A DNA stretch of 64,000 nt, taken from the NCBI GenBank assembly GCA_958295495.1, contig OY282352.1, positions 1,798,001-1,862,000 on the forward strand, read 5' to 3'. The translations under genes were made by a program, and so were the position numbers. This document shows, one piece after another, positions 44,566 through 53,667 of this stretch. Positions within the stretch are counted from its first letter, which is position 1. Every line of letters starts with the position of its first letter. This stretch comes from an uncultured Latescibacterota bacterium (GTDB lineage Bacteria > Latescibacterota > UBA2968 > UBA8231). The notes under the pieces are model-generated. The model was not told where the DNA came from. It was given only the letters and a program-made list of their open reading frames with translations, and searched no databases.

Positions 44566-45321
44566 TCACCGCCGCTCATAGCGGTCGGCTCGGCGGCGAC
44601 CCAGCAACCCCGGGCACAAGCGGCGGAAGTCCTCGGGCATGCGTTCGCACGTCTCCGGCCACAGGGGCTGGTGGCCGCCTTCAATCCAATTGTTAAACCA
44701 AGGCGGGTAATACGCGATATTCAGCCCTATCCGCACGTCCTCGCTCTGATTGGCCCGAGCTTGGTGCAAAAGCCCCCCGTGCCACAGCATCACGGAACCA
44801 GCCCGGCCTTCCACGGGCTTGATCAACGGGCTATCAGCACCCATATCGGGCGGCGGGCTGGACCGCCGCGACCGATGGCTCATCGGCACGACGCCGGTGG
44901 CCCCGTTGGCCGCGGTAAAATCCGTCAGCATCCAGATGCTGTTGATCATCCACGGCACATCGGGCACTTGGGCAAACGCGCCCGCAGAATCAACGTGTAA
45001 ATGCTGAGCTGGTGCCCCGGGCCAAGTCGGCTTAGAGCATGCTTCGACGACGCGGCAGCGCGACCCCAAAAAGTGCCGCGCAAGGGCCACGGGGTCCGGG
45101 TGGAAGGCACAGCTCCACACCTCGTCGTCTTGGTTGAGCATGCCGAACAAGGTCTGGTAGTACTCGTCGCCCGCGATATAGTCCTCGCAGCGTGGGTCGC
45201 TGTGTAGCACCAGACAGCGGCGACCCAACGCCAAGGCAGCCTCGCGGGGCATGCGGTCTTTTAGCACGCAGTACCCATAAGCGCATAGATGCTCGGCCGC
45301 GGCCTGCAATTCTTCGTTCAC
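44566..45321 (-). CDS. Phytanoyl-CoA dioxygenase (PhyH) family protein
   Basis: A 251-aa PhyH-type oxygenase. The iron ligands are QHLHVDSAGAF (H109, D111) and the histidine in LWHGGLLHQARAN, followed by the 2-oxoglutarate arginine in DVRIGLNIAYYP. 'WMINSIWMLTDFTAANGATG' is a standard PhyH strand pair. The start is a GTG with GGAGG upstream and overlaps the stop of a 32-codon ORF (GTGA). It is downstream of a sulfatase on the same strand, so sulfatase, small ORF and PhyH form one transcript. Confidence 0.9.
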   Translation of the reverse strand: MNEELQAAAEHLCAYGYCVLKDRMPREAALALGRRCLVLHSDPRCEDYIAGDEYYQTLFGMLNQDDEVWSCAFHPDPVALARHFLGSRCRVVEACSKPTWPGAPAQHLHVDSAGAFAQVPDVPWMINSIWMLTDFTAANGATGVVPMSHRSRRSSPPPDMGADSPLIKPVEGRAGSVMLWHGGLLHQARANQSEDVRIGLNIAYYPPWFNNWIEGGHQPLWPETCERMPEDFRRLCPGLLGRRRADRYERR

Positions 45322-45416
45322 GCCTCTACCTCCACGCCGGCTTCTTGGGTGCTGTGGGCCTCAAAAACGCCGGCGGCTAACCGCTCCAGCGCGTCGGCTT
45401 GGAATCGTCTCGTCAT
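45318..45416 (-). CDS. Small ORF, possibly an N-terminal remnant of an Ldh_2-type dehydrogenase
   Basis: A 32-codon ORF (ATG 45416) starting 13 bp after the sulfatase stop and ending in a GTGA overlap with the PhyH start. 'RFQADALERLAAGVFEAHST' resembles the first helix of malate/L-lactate dehydrogenases of the Ldh_2 family, so it may be all that remains of one. Translation may help start the PhyH gene. Evidence is positional and one short similarity only. Confidence 0.35.
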   Translation of the reverse strand: MTRRFQADALERLAAGVFEAHSTQEAGVEVEA

Positions 45417-45429
45417 AGTCCGCCCAGTT

Positions 45430-47025
45430 TCACTCTACGACAAAGGTCGCACGGGTCTGTCGGCTCTCCTCGTACCCAATGCGGATCGCCTTGGCCTGCA
45501 AGGTGGTCGTCCCAACTTCCATCTGCAACGGCTCGGTGTAGAGGTGCCAGTGCGGCTGGTCGTCAACAGCATACGCCATAGAAGCACCCTGCGTGGCGCA
45601 ATGGAGCTGCACCAGCAGCGGCCCGCGGAATGTACCGCCTTCCAGCGCCGGCTCGATCCCGGGACTGTCGGCGCAAATGGGCACGCACACCGGCGGGGCC
45701 GTTTGTGGCTGCTGGCCATCGGGATACCACCGCTGCACCATTTCGCTTTCCGCCATTAGGCCCATGTCGCCCACTTCCCGCAGCCATTCGTCCAAGGCTC
45801 CGCGCAGGCGATCCCGCTCCGGCTGGTACTGGGGATTGGCCGCCAAGTTGTCGATCTCGTGCGGATCGGCTGCAGTGTCGTACAGCTCTTCGACTGGCCT
45901 CGGATACCGGAACAGGGCCGCTTGCGTCTCGTCCAGCTCGTCGGCTAGGTGCAAGCGCCACATCTCCTGCACAATGGGGTGCCGATTGCGATAGGGGATC
46001 CACGCCAAGTAGGGGAGGTCTGGCCGATAATTGCGGATGTACTTGAAGCGGCGGTCGCGCACGGCCCGCACCATGTCGTACGCCTCGTCGTGCCGGTCGC
46101 GGCTCGCGTAAATGTACTCTCGCGGCGGTTGGGCTTGGTTGCCCAAAAACGCACGGCCCTGAATATGGGCGGGCACTTCAATCCCCGCGAGCGAGAGCAC
46201 CGTAGGGCCTAGATCAACGGTGCTTACCAAATCCTCGCATACTCGTCCCGCTTCCATGCCGGGGCCGCGGACGATCAGAGGGACGTGAATGCCCGCGTCG
46301 TACGGCCAGCGCTTGCCGCGCGGCAGCGGGCCGTGATCGCTCCAGTGAAAGACGTACGTATTCTCGGACGAGCCGTCTTCGTCGAGTTGTTGCAGAAGCT
46401 GGGCAAGCTCTTGGTCGCTGTGCGCAATATGCGTGTACATCCGCGCCATGGCTTGGCGCACTAAGGGGGTATCCGGGAAATAAGGCGGTAGCCGGATGGC
46501 ATCCGGGTCAAACTCCGGTGCCGGGCACTTCTCGGGCCACATTCCGCTTTCGTGGGTGCGCGTGGGGTTGAAGACCGCGAAAAACGGCTGGTCTGGGTCG
46601 GGACGGTCGCGCCAGTGGGCGTGCGGGCCGAGCGCGTCCCAAGCGGTCAGTGGGGGGGTAAACTGGTAGTCGGTCTTGGCGTTGTTGGTGCAGTAATAGC
46701 CAGCCGCCCGCAAGTATTCCGTGAAGCACTTTACGTAGTGCGGCACAACGGCCGAATACGGCGTGGGCATCTCTGGAGTGGCGCGATTGGCGTGGGTCGT
46801 GCGCATCTGGTGGGTGCCGATGGAGATCGCGTACATGCCGGTGATGATGGCCGACCGGGCCGGGGCACAGACGCCAGCCGTGGAAAAGCAGCGCGTCCAG
46901 CGGCATCCCTCGGCTGCCAGCCGATCCAACGCGGGCGTACGCGCCACCGCATCGCCGTAGCACCCGTACCGGGGATTGGTGTCCTCAAATGAAATCCACA
47001 GGAAATTGGGCTTTCGCTCAGCCAT
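45430..47025 (-). CDS. Sulfatase with chitobiase-like C-terminal domain
   Basis: A 531-aa type I sulfatase. The formylglycine motif is VCAPARSAIITG (C53-x-P/A-x-R), preceded by the metal-binding 'FLWISFEDTNP'. 'FHWSDHGPLPRGKRWPYDAG' supplies the second metal-binding aspartate/histidine and the lysine. The last ~85 residues (from 'PGIEPALEGGTFRGPLLVQL') resemble the chitobiase/beta-hexosaminidase C-terminal (CHB_HEX_C) fold, an Ig-like add-on. No clear signal peptide is seen. The start is ATG 47025 with AGGGG upstream. An anaerobic or FGE-type maturase must be encoded elsewhere. Confidence 0.92.
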   Translation of the reverse strand: MAERKPNFLWISFEDTNPRYGCYGDAVARTPALDRLAAEGCRWTRCFSTAGVCAPARSAIITGMYAISIGTHQMRTTHANRATPEMPTPYSAVVPHYVKCFTEYLRAAGYYCTNNAKTDYQFTPPLTAWDALGPHAHWRDRPDPDQPFFAVFNPTRTHESGMWPEKCPAPEFDPDAIRLPPYFPDTPLVRQAMARMYTHIAHSDQELAQLLQQLDEDGSSENTYVFHWSDHGPLPRGKRWPYDAGIHVPLIVRGPGMEAGRVCEDLVSTVDLGPTVLSLAGIEVPAHIQGRAFLGNQAQPPREYIYASRDRHDEAYDMVRAVRDRRFKYIRNYRPDLPYLAWIPYRNRHPIVQEMWRLHLADELDETQAALFRYPRPVEELYDTAADPHEIDNLAANPQYQPERDRLRGALDEWLREVGDMGLMAESEMVQRWYPDGQQPQTAPPVCVPICADSPGIEPALEGGTFRGPLLVQLHCATQGASMAYAVDDQPHWHLYTEPLQMEVGTTTLQAKAIRIGYEESRQTRATFVVE

Positions 47026-47215
47026 AGACCCCTTGCCTTTAATTTTTGAACAACGCGATGGTTTGCGCCGCGCCGAAAATTGCAGCGGGACGCGCCAAAC
47101 TGTCAAGCGCGTGATTCACTTACATCCCGGCCGCGTGCTCGCTGGCACAGAGTTGTTTGCGGTATTCTCGTTACGCATAATATGCGCTGTCATTTCTCAA
47201 AAAGAAGAAGTCACC

Positions 47216-48388
47216 ATGAGTCAGGACGCCTATCGCCGCAATGCCGTCCGTCGCCAGTGCCGTCCGTCGCCAAAATTGGCGACGCATTGGCGACACATAG
47301 AAGCACTGCTAGAGGAGGCCGATGTGCATGTCGGCGGAGATCGGCCTTGGGATATAGAGGTCCACGACGACCGCTTGTTCGCGCACGTACTGAGCAACGG
47401 GTCGCTGGGCGCGGGCGAGTCGTACATGGACGGGTGGTGGGATTGCCCGCAGCTAGACGAATTTTGTGCGCGGATCTTGCGCGCCCGGCTGGACCGGAAA
47501 TTGCGCGGTTGGCACCTGCTTCTGCCCTGTCTGAAGGCACGGCTGCTCAACCTGCAAACGCCCGCTCGCTCCTTCCAAGTCGGCCAGCGCCACTACGATA
47601 TAGGAAACGACCTGTACCGGGCTATGCTCGACCAGCGCATGATCTATAGCTGCGGGTACTGGCGCAACGCCGCCAATTTAGACGAGGCGCAAGAAGCCAA
47701 ACTCGACTTGTGCTGCCGCAAGCTGGGGCTGGAGCCGGGGATGCGCCTACTCGACATTGGCTGCGGCTGGGGCGGCACCCTGCGGTTTGCGGCCCAGCGC
47801 TACGGAATCAAAGGGGTGGGCGTCACCGTCTCCAAGGCGCAGGCGAAACTGGCCGCGGAGACGTGCCGCGGGCTGCCGGTGGAAATTCGCTTGCAGGACT
47901 ACCGAGCCTTAGACGAGCACTTTGACCGCGTCTTGTCAATCGGCATGTTCGAGCACGTGGGCGTCAAGAACTACCCCACCTTCATGCACACGGTCAAGCG
48001 CTGCCTCGCCCAAGACGGGCGTTTTTTATTGCACACCATCGGTTGCAATAGCTCGACGACCAATATCGATCCTTGGGTCGAACGCTACATCTTCCCCAAC
48101 TCCATGCTGCCTTCGGCCAAGCAGATTGCCACGGCCGCCGAGGGGCACTTCGTCTTAGAGGATTGGCACGCCTTCGGCCCGCATTACGACCGGACGCTGA
48201 TGGCTTGGTACGCCAACTTCAACGCGGCTTGGAGCGAGCTCAAGGCCCACTACGACGAGCACTTCTATCGGATGTGGACGTTCTACTTGCTGACCTCCGC
48301 CGGCTCCTTCCGCGCCCGGGCGAACCAGCTTTGGCAAGTGCTCTTCTCGTCCAGTGGGATTGCAGGGTCCTACGAAGTGCCGCGATAA
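47216..48388 (+). CDS. cfa: Cyclopropane-fatty-acyl-phospholipid synthase family methyltransferase
   Basis: A 390-aa SAM-dependent enzyme that methylenates the double bond of phospholipid acyl chains. 'ESYMDGWWDCPQLDEF', 'HYDIGNDLYRAMLDQRMIYS', 'CGYWRNAANLDEAQEAKLDL' and the SAM motif 'LLDIGCGWGGTLRFAA' are classic for Cfa. 'SIGMFEHVGVKNYPTFM' carries the active-site region. Its length matches the E. coli enzyme (382 aa). The start is ATG 47216 after AAGAAGAAG. It is divergent from the sulfatase, with 190 bp between for promoters. Tuberculostearic or mycolic-type relatives are less likely. Confidence 0.93.
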   Translation: MSQDAYRRNAVRRQCRPSPKLATHWRHIEALLEEADVHVGGDRPWDIEVHDDRLFAHVLSNGSLGAGESYMDGWWDCPQLDEFCARILRARLDRKLRGWHLLLPCLKARLLNLQTPARSFQVGQRHYDIGNDLYRAMLDQRMIYSCGYWRNAANLDEAQEAKLDLCCRKLGLEPGMRLLDIGCGWGGTLRFAAQRYGIKGVGVTVSKAQAKLAAETCRGLPVEIRLQDYRALDEHFDRVLSIGMFEHVGVKNYPTFMHTVKRCLAQDGRFLLHTIGCNSSTTNIDPWVERYIFPNSMLPSAKQIATAAEGHFVLEDWHAFGPHYDRTLMAWYANFNAAWSELKAHYDEHFYRMWTFYLLTSAGSFRARANQLWQVLFSSSGIAGSYEVPR

Positions 48389-48426
48389 AAGATGCCTGCA
48401 GAGACAAAACGTTCAGGAGGTCAATC

Positions 48427-48984
48427 TTGGCCGAAGTGAAACACCTAGCCCTAGAAGCACTAACCGCAGGGCTAGACGACATTCGCCAGTCGCCCAAAGC
48501 CACCGGCGTACTGGAACTCATCGTGCGGCGACCACAGACGGAGACGCGGGAAGTCTTGGACGTGGGGGAACTCGATATAGCCGAAGGGCTGGTGGGCGAC
48601 AATTGGAAACGGCGCGGCAGCTCACAAACCGCAGATGGATCGGCGCATCCAGACATGCAGCTTACGGTGACCAACGCCCGCTCGATGGCCTTGGTGGCCC
48701 AAGAGAAGCAGCGTTGGCCTTTGGCAGGAGATCAGCTATACATCGACTTCGACCTAAGCGTGGACAACGTGCCTCCCGGAACTCGTCTGTCCCTGGGCGC
48801 GGCCGTTATCCAAATCACGGAGCCACCCCACACCGGCTGTAAAAAATTTGCTGCCCGCTTTGGGCTGGAGGCCCTGAAATTTATCAGTTCCCCGGTGGGC
48901 AAACAGCTTCAGCTACGCGGCGTCAACGCCAAGGTCATTCGCCCGGGCGCGATACGGGTTGGAGACATCGTGAAGAAGCTGTGA
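48427..48984 (+). CDS. MOSC-domain protein
   Basis: A 185-aa MOSC protein. 'GLDDIRQSPKATGVLELIVR' leads into a beta-barrel with 'VGDNWKRRGS', 'DQLYIDFDLSVDNVPPGTRL', 'AVIQITEPPHTGCKKFAARF' (the conserved MOSC cysteine) and 'RPGAIRVGDIV'. MOSC domains bind the molybdenum cofactor and sulfur species. An AGGAGGT ribosome-binding site at 48415-48421 points to a TTG start at 48427, 38 bp after cfa, not to upstream codons inside cfa. It is probably co-transcribed with cfa. Confidence 0.82.
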   Translation: MAEVKHLALEALTAGLDDIRQSPKATGVLELIVRRPQTETREVLDVGELDIAEGLVGDNWKRRGSSQTADGSAHPDMQLTVTNARSMALVAQEKQRWPLAGDQLYIDFDLSVDNVPPGTRLSLGAAVIQITEPPHTGCKKFAARFGLEALKFISSPVGKQLQLRGVNAKVIRPGAIRVGDIVKKL

Positions 48985-49046
48985 GCGTCAGTGCCTATCT
49001 GCTATTCCCTAAAGGGCCGCTTGGTCTTAAAAGAGAGAACCCGATC

Positions 49047-51323
49047 ATGCTACGGACAACATTGCTCGCCGGTGCGATCCTCGCCCTGTCGGCTGCTCCG
49101 GCCCCGGCCCAACATTCGGTGGCGCGCCAGTGGAACGAGGTCCTCTTAGCGTCCATCCGCGGCGACTTCGCTCGCCCCACGGTCCACGCCCGCAACCTCT
49201 TCCACACCAGCATAGCCCTGTACGACGCTTGGGCGGTTTACAGCGACGGACCGGAGCAGACCTATATGCTGGGCAAAACCATCGGCGGCTTCACCTGCTC
49301 CTTTTCCGGCGTACCCCGCCCCGACGACGCGGAGGCCGCCCGCCGCGAAGCCATGAGCTATGCGGCCGCTCGCCTCCTGCGATTCCGCTTTCGCCCTTCG
49401 CCGGGCTGGACACAGTCATTCTCCCAAATCAACCGGCTCATAGAGGAGTTGGGTTACAGTACGACCATTCACTCCACAGACTACGCCGACGGCAGCCCCG
49501 CGGCCTTGGGCAACTACATCGCCCAATGCCTGATCGACTTTGGGATGCAGGACGGTGCCAACGAGCGCAGCGTTTACTACGGCAACTACGGCAACCGCTT
49601 CTACATGCCCTTCAATCCTCCCTTAGATCCGACCCTGCCGGGCCACAGCGGCCTCCTCGACCCCAATTTCTGGCAACCCCTCAAACTCGAGGAGTCCATC
49701 GATCAAAGCGGCAATGTCTTGCCCGACGCGGCCCAGCCGTTCCTCAGTCCAGAATGGGGCTTGGTGACGCCCTTTGCCCTCGGCCCAGAAAATTTGACCG
49801 TGTACCAAAGGGAGGGCCATGACTATCCCGTGTACCACGATCCCGGGCCGCCGCCCCATATCGACGGCCAACAGCCCGATGGCACCGACCGCCTAGGAGA
49901 ACTGAAGCTGTCCGCTGAAGAATATCAATGGGGCTTTGCCCTCGTAGCACTTTGGGCATCCCATCTCGACCCGGCCGATGGCGTCCTCTGGGATATTTCA
50001 CCCGGTGCCATCGGCAATGCTTCTGAATTGCCCCAGACCTTCGCCGAATACCAAGCGTTCTACCACCTGCTCGACGGTGGCGACGCCGGCTTGGGCCACC
50101 CGTTCAATCCCCACACCGGCCAGCCCTACGAAGAACAGTGGGTCCCGCGCGGCGACTACACCCGAGTGCTGGCCGAATTCTGGGCCGATGGCCCAGAGAC
50201 CGAGACCCCGCCGGGCCATTGGTTCACCATCCTCAACTACGTCAGCGATCACCCCCTCTTTGAGAAGCGCTTCAATGGAGAGGGGCCGATCCTCGACGAT
50301 CTCGAATGGGATGTCAAAGCCTACTTTGCCTTGGGGGGTGCCGTGCATGACGCCGCCGTGGCCGCTTGGGGTCTCAAGGGCTGGTACGACTATATCCGTC
50401 CCATTTCGGCCATTCGCTGGATGGCCGACCGCGGCCAGAGCAGCAATCCCGATCTGCCGCGCTACGACCCGGCTGGGCTGCCGCTCATTGACGGCTATAT
50501 CGAGTTGGTTCAGGCCGGAGATCCCCTCGCCGGCGAGGAGGGCGAGCACATCGGCAAAATCAAGTTGAAGTCTTGGCGCGGGCCGATCTATATCGCCGAT
50601 CCCGACGCGGACTTGGCTGGCGTCGGCTGGATCTTGGCCGAGAACTGGTGGCCGTACCAACAGCCCACGTTTGTCACCCCGCCCTTTGCCGGCTATATCT
50701 CAGGCCATTCCACCTTCTCGCGGGCTGCTGCCGAGGTTTTGACCCTACTCACCGGCGATCCCTTTTTCCCAGGGGGATTAGGCGAATTTCGCGCCGAGCG
50801 CAACCGCTTCCTCGCCTTTGAGGAAGGCCCCAGCGTCGATATAGTGCTGCAATGGGCTACCTACCGCGACGCCGCGGATCAGACCAGCCTGTCGCGTATA
50901 TGGGGGGGCATCCACCCGCCGGCCGACGATATTCCCGGTCGGGCCATTGGTGCCCGCATTGGCGTGGATGCTTTTGCGCTGGCCGAAGCGTATTTCGGGC
51001 AACCTACCACGTCCGTAGCCGAGGAGTTCACCGCTGACGGGCCCACCGCGTTCGCCCTGTCCCAAAACTACCCCAATCCCTTCAACAGCAGCACGGCCAT
51101 TGCCTTTGACCTACCCCACCAAGAGGCCGTGGAGTTGAGCGTGTACACCATTGCCGGCCAACAGGTGACTACCTTAGTCCGAGGCGTCCGGGCCGCAGGA
51201 TCCCATCGAATAACTTGGGACGGTCGCAACGACGCAGGGGTCGCACTGGCCAGCGGCGCGTACCTGTACCGCTTGCGGATCGGGGCGCAGGTGGAGACGC
51301 GGAAAATGTTGTTGTTGCGTTGA
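49047..51323 (+). CDS. Vanadium-dependent haloperoxidase-like PAP2 protein with sorting tail
   Basis: A 758-aa exported protein. Signal peptide (TLLAGAILALSAAPAPAQ) then 'ARNLFHTSIALYDAWAVYSD', typical of the vanadium haloperoxidase helical bundle. The vanadate/phosphate site blocks are 'YDYIRPISAIRWMAD', 'FAGYISGHSTFSRAAAE' (SGH) and 'SLSRIWGGIHPPADD' (SRxxxGxHxxxD), in the right order. From about 680 it carries 'SQNYPNPFNSSTAIAFDL' and 'GSHRITWDGRNDAGVALASG', the FlgD-like/type IX-type tail, so it is surface-exposed or secreted. Whether it halogenates or acts as a phosphatase cannot be told. The start is ATG 49047; the upstream extension lacks a signal peptide. Confidence 0.88.
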   Translation: MLRTTLLAGAILALSAAPAPAQHSVARQWNEVLLASIRGDFARPTVHARNLFHTSIALYDAWAVYSDGPEQTYMLGKTIGGFTCSFSGVPRPDDAEAARREAMSYAAARLLRFRFRPSPGWTQSFSQINRLIEELGYSTTIHSTDYADGSPAALGNYIAQCLIDFGMQDGANERSVYYGNYGNRFYMPFNPPLDPTLPGHSGLLDPNFWQPLKLEESIDQSGNVLPDAAQPFLSPEWGLVTPFALGPENLTVYQREGHDYPVYHDPGPPPHIDGQQPDGTDRLGELKLSAEEYQWGFALVALWASHLDPADGVLWDISPGAIGNASELPQTFAEYQAFYHLLDGGDAGLGHPFNPHTGQPYEEQWVPRGDYTRVLAEFWADGPETETPPGHWFTILNYVSDHPLFEKRFNGEGPILDDLEWDVKAYFALGGAVHDAAVAAWGLKGWYDYIRPISAIRWMADRGQSSNPDLPRYDPAGLPLIDGYIELVQAGDPLAGEEGEHIGKIKLKSWRGPIYIADPDADLAGVGWILAENWWPYQQPTFVTPPFAGYISGHSTFSRAAAEVLTLLTGDPFFPGGLGEFRAERNRFLAFEEGPSVDIVLQWATYRDAADQTSLSRIWGGIHPPADDIPGRAIGARIGVDAFALAEAYFGQPTTSVAEEFTADGPTAFALSQNYPNPFNSSTAIAFDLPHQEAVELSVYTIAGQQVTTLVRGVRAAGSHRITWDGRNDAGVALASGAYLYRLRIGAQVETRKMLLLR

Positions 51324-51330
51324 GAACATT

Positions 51331-51777
51331 CTAAAACCCACCGCCCGGCGGCCCGTCTCCACCCCCTCGCGGCCCCCCGCGCTGGCGCTGCTGCTGGCGC
51401 TGTTCCTGCTGCAGACGCGCTTTTAGGGCTTCGATCTGCTCGGCGTCTAACGCCGTGGCGAGCGCGGCCATGATCTTGTTGCGCATCTTGGTTTGCTGCT
51501 CGCGCATTTTCTCGCGTATCGCCCGAAAATCGACCTCGCCGCTGAACATTTCCGCCAACATCTGCTGTTGCTCAACGTATAGCGGCTTAAGTGCCTGCCG
51601 CAGCGCGAGCACCTGCTTGTCGGTCACGTTGAACTTCTCATCAAAGGCCAGTAGGCCAAAAATCTGCTCCGGTGCCATGCCGCCACGCCTACCTCCTGGC
51701 TGGGCTTCGAGCACCGCGGCACTCGATAAACCAATAGTGACAATCCATAAGGCTAAGGCCATCTTGCGAATGCACAT
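51331..51777 (-). CDS. Spy/CpxP-like periplasmic protein with Gln/Arg/Gly-rich tail
   Basis: A 148-aa protein with signal peptide (MALALWIVTIGLSSAAVLEA) and a helical region of the LTXXQ/Spy kind ('VTDKQVLALRQALKPLYVEQ', 'TALDAEQIEALKARLQQEQR'). Helices of this kind form curved periplasmic chaperone dimers or metal sensors. The last ~30 residues are a low-complexity QR then GGPRGGGDGPPGGG tail, probably disordered. The start is ATG 51777 with AAGGAG upstream. It converges on the haloperoxidase gene with 7 bp between stops. Confidence 0.65.
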   Translation of the reverse strand: MCIRKMALALWIVTIGLSSAAVLEAQPGGRRGGMAPEQIFGLLAFDEKFNVTDKQVLALRQALKPLYVEQQQMLAEMFSGEVDFRAIREKMREQQTKMRNKIMAALATALDAEQIEALKARLQQEQRQQQRQRGGPRGGGDGPPGGGF

Positions 51778-52006
51778 CTTACGGTTCTCCTTGCAAAAAA
51801 CTTTGAGGGACACTACGGCAAATTAGACACTGCCTCGCCCCGATTCATTCCCGCGCTTCTGCGACGGTTGATCCGGTTGACGAAGCAGGTGGTGTTCGTT
51901 GTTGCTTCTAAGGGACGTTGATATATTTTAAGACCAAGATTATTGTCCTCAAATGCGGCCCAAAGGCTGGATAATTTAAATATTTCTCAATTGAAGAGGA
52001 GATACC

Positions 52007-53126
52007 ATGCTGGAAAGTCTGGTCGGAGCAATCGGAGAAATTCGCGGCAGTTTGAAGCAGGGGAGTTTTGCCAGTGAAGCTGAAATATCTCGTAGCGTGG
52101 TGATGCGTCTCCTAAGTATCCTAGGGTGGGACGTATGGAATTCTAAAGTGGTGACTCCCGAGTTTCCCATCAAGATGGGAACCGACTCTCCCCGAGGGAA
52201 ATCCAAAGCTGTCGACTACGCACTCTGCGATCTACCCGGCAAGCCGTTAGTCTTGATCGAGGTCAAAAAAGTCGGAAAGGCAAACGCAAGAGGCGAAGAG
52301 CAACTCTTTGATTACTGTTTTAGGCAGGGAGTTCCGCTCGCCGTGCTGACTGATGGACGTTCTTGGGGGTTCTTCTTTCCATCAGGACGGGATAGCTTTG
52401 AGGAACGACGCTTTGCCACGGTGGACTTAGAGGACGGCGACATAGATGGAAGTGCCGAGATAATAAGCCGCTATCTCGCCTTTGAAGACGTACGGACCGG
52501 GGAAGCGCACCGACGCGCCCATGACGACTACTACGCTTTTCGGCAGCAGAACGAAGCGGCTGCAAACTTCGAGATGGTGTGGGCCAAACTTCTCCGCGAG
52601 CCGCCCAAGGTCCTCAAGGACTGATTCTGTGATGAAGTGGAAAAGACCAGCAGTGTGAGACCGGACCTTTGCCGCGTGGAGAAGTTTATTCGGGGTCAAG
52701 GTTCCAAGACGGGTGCCGCGTCTGATACCCCAAACCCCGCCGCCGCATCGCCAAGCGTTATCGAACCAGTTTCCGAACCTGACAAGGGCCAACAAGAAAA
52801 GTTTTGGTTCACCTTCCACGAACGAACGGAAAGGTTCCGCAATGGCAAGGAATTATTGGTGGGAATCTTCGAGCGACTTTTACAAGAGGATGCCCAGTTG
52901 TATGAGAAACTGGAACCGCATTTGAAGGGGCCTAAGCGGCAGTACCCAGTCTGCGCTCTACCCTAACAACCCTAAGCTGGCCAAGAAACAGTCAGCGTCC
53001 CTATCCAACGGGTGGTGGATAGGGACGAACAGCTCTCATTCACAGAAGAGGGAACAAATTCAGGAAGCATGCCAAGTCGCCGGCATCAAGTTCGGCGAGG
53101 ACCTGATCGTCAAACTCGGGGAGTAG
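52007..53126 (+). pseudogene. HsdR_N-type PD-(D/E)XK nuclease gene, broken by stop and frameshift
   Basis: The first 205 codons (52007-52624) carry a nuclease of the type I restriction R N-terminal kind: 'SEAEISRSVVMRLLSILGWD', 'SKAVDYALCD' (D70) and 'LVLIEVKKVG' (E85, K87). A TGA at 52622 follows, but the same frame continues 'EVEKTSSVRPDLCRVEKFIR' to 52966. A shift near 52945 then leads to 'LYPNNPKLAKKQSASLSNGW' and 'GIKFGEDLIVKLGE' with a stop at 53124. The later parts match what I know of the C-terminal region in this family. The N-terminal 205 aa could still fold as a nuclease. It converges on the YwgA-like gene with 17 bp overlap. Confidence 0.75.
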
Positions 53127-53667
53127 AGAAACCTGTGTTTCGAGCTTCCTCGGCAATCCTGTCAATCGCCTGAATCGCACTTCTAGCGTTTTCTTGTGAT
53201 ATGTGCGGTTTCAAAGACGTCAGCCGCGTAGCTCTTTCATCAACCGAGGTTTCCTCCGCCAAACGACTCACGTAGAACGCCGTTGCAAGACGCTCGAGTT
53301 CGACGACGTCTTTGTCGCTGAGATGGTTGGTCACGAACGCAATGGCCGTCTCGTACTTCTTCAAAGTCATGGGATAACGGCTCTTTATGTATTCGCTCTG
53401 CTGCGTAGGCGATATACGGGGACCGTAGGGCCATTGCGTTTCAAGTTTCAATAATCCGTCCGCACGTAGAGCAGTAAGTTCATCTCTCAAATCGAACGAA
53501 AACGGCCCATGCTTATACAGGATGAAATCGAAGCCCAGCGGAACTTTGGTGAGCTCCTGCAAAAAAAATGTAGCTTTCTGAACATGCGTCTCACCGCACC
53601 AGCTTCCTTTGTTGTGAAGCTCCTCTATCAGTCGTGTCAACAGCCCGGCCTTTCTCACTCTATCCAT
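53110..53667 (-). CDS. YwgA-like protein
   Basis: A 185-aa protein resembling YwgA and the Panacea/SocA-like group: 'HVQKATFFLQEL' followed by 'GFDFILYKHGPFSFDLRDEL' is the typical block (K..YF/FFLQ, then Y.YGPFS..L). It has no catalytic motif that I can see. Its start overlaps the HD-domain gene stop by 8 bp, and in Bacillus ywgA also lies next to an HD-domain dNTPase (ywfO), so the pair is an old functional unit. Proteins of the group act as antitoxins or adaptors; the exact role is not known. Confidence 0.65.
   Translation of the reverse strand: MDRVRKAGLLTRLIEELHNKGSWCGETHVQKATFFLQELTKVPLGFDFILYKHGPFSFDLRDELTALRADGLLKLETQWPYGPRISPTQQSEYIKSRYPMTLKKYETAIAFVTNHLSDKDVVELERLATAFYVSRLAEETSVDERATRLTSLKPHISQENARSAIQAIDRIAEEARNTGFSTPRV

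Noticed and set aside
48073..48426. Upstream extension of the MOSC gene inside cfa
   Set aside because: It is an Arg/Leu-rich shadow of cfa; AGGAGGT at 48415 fixes the start at TTG 48427.
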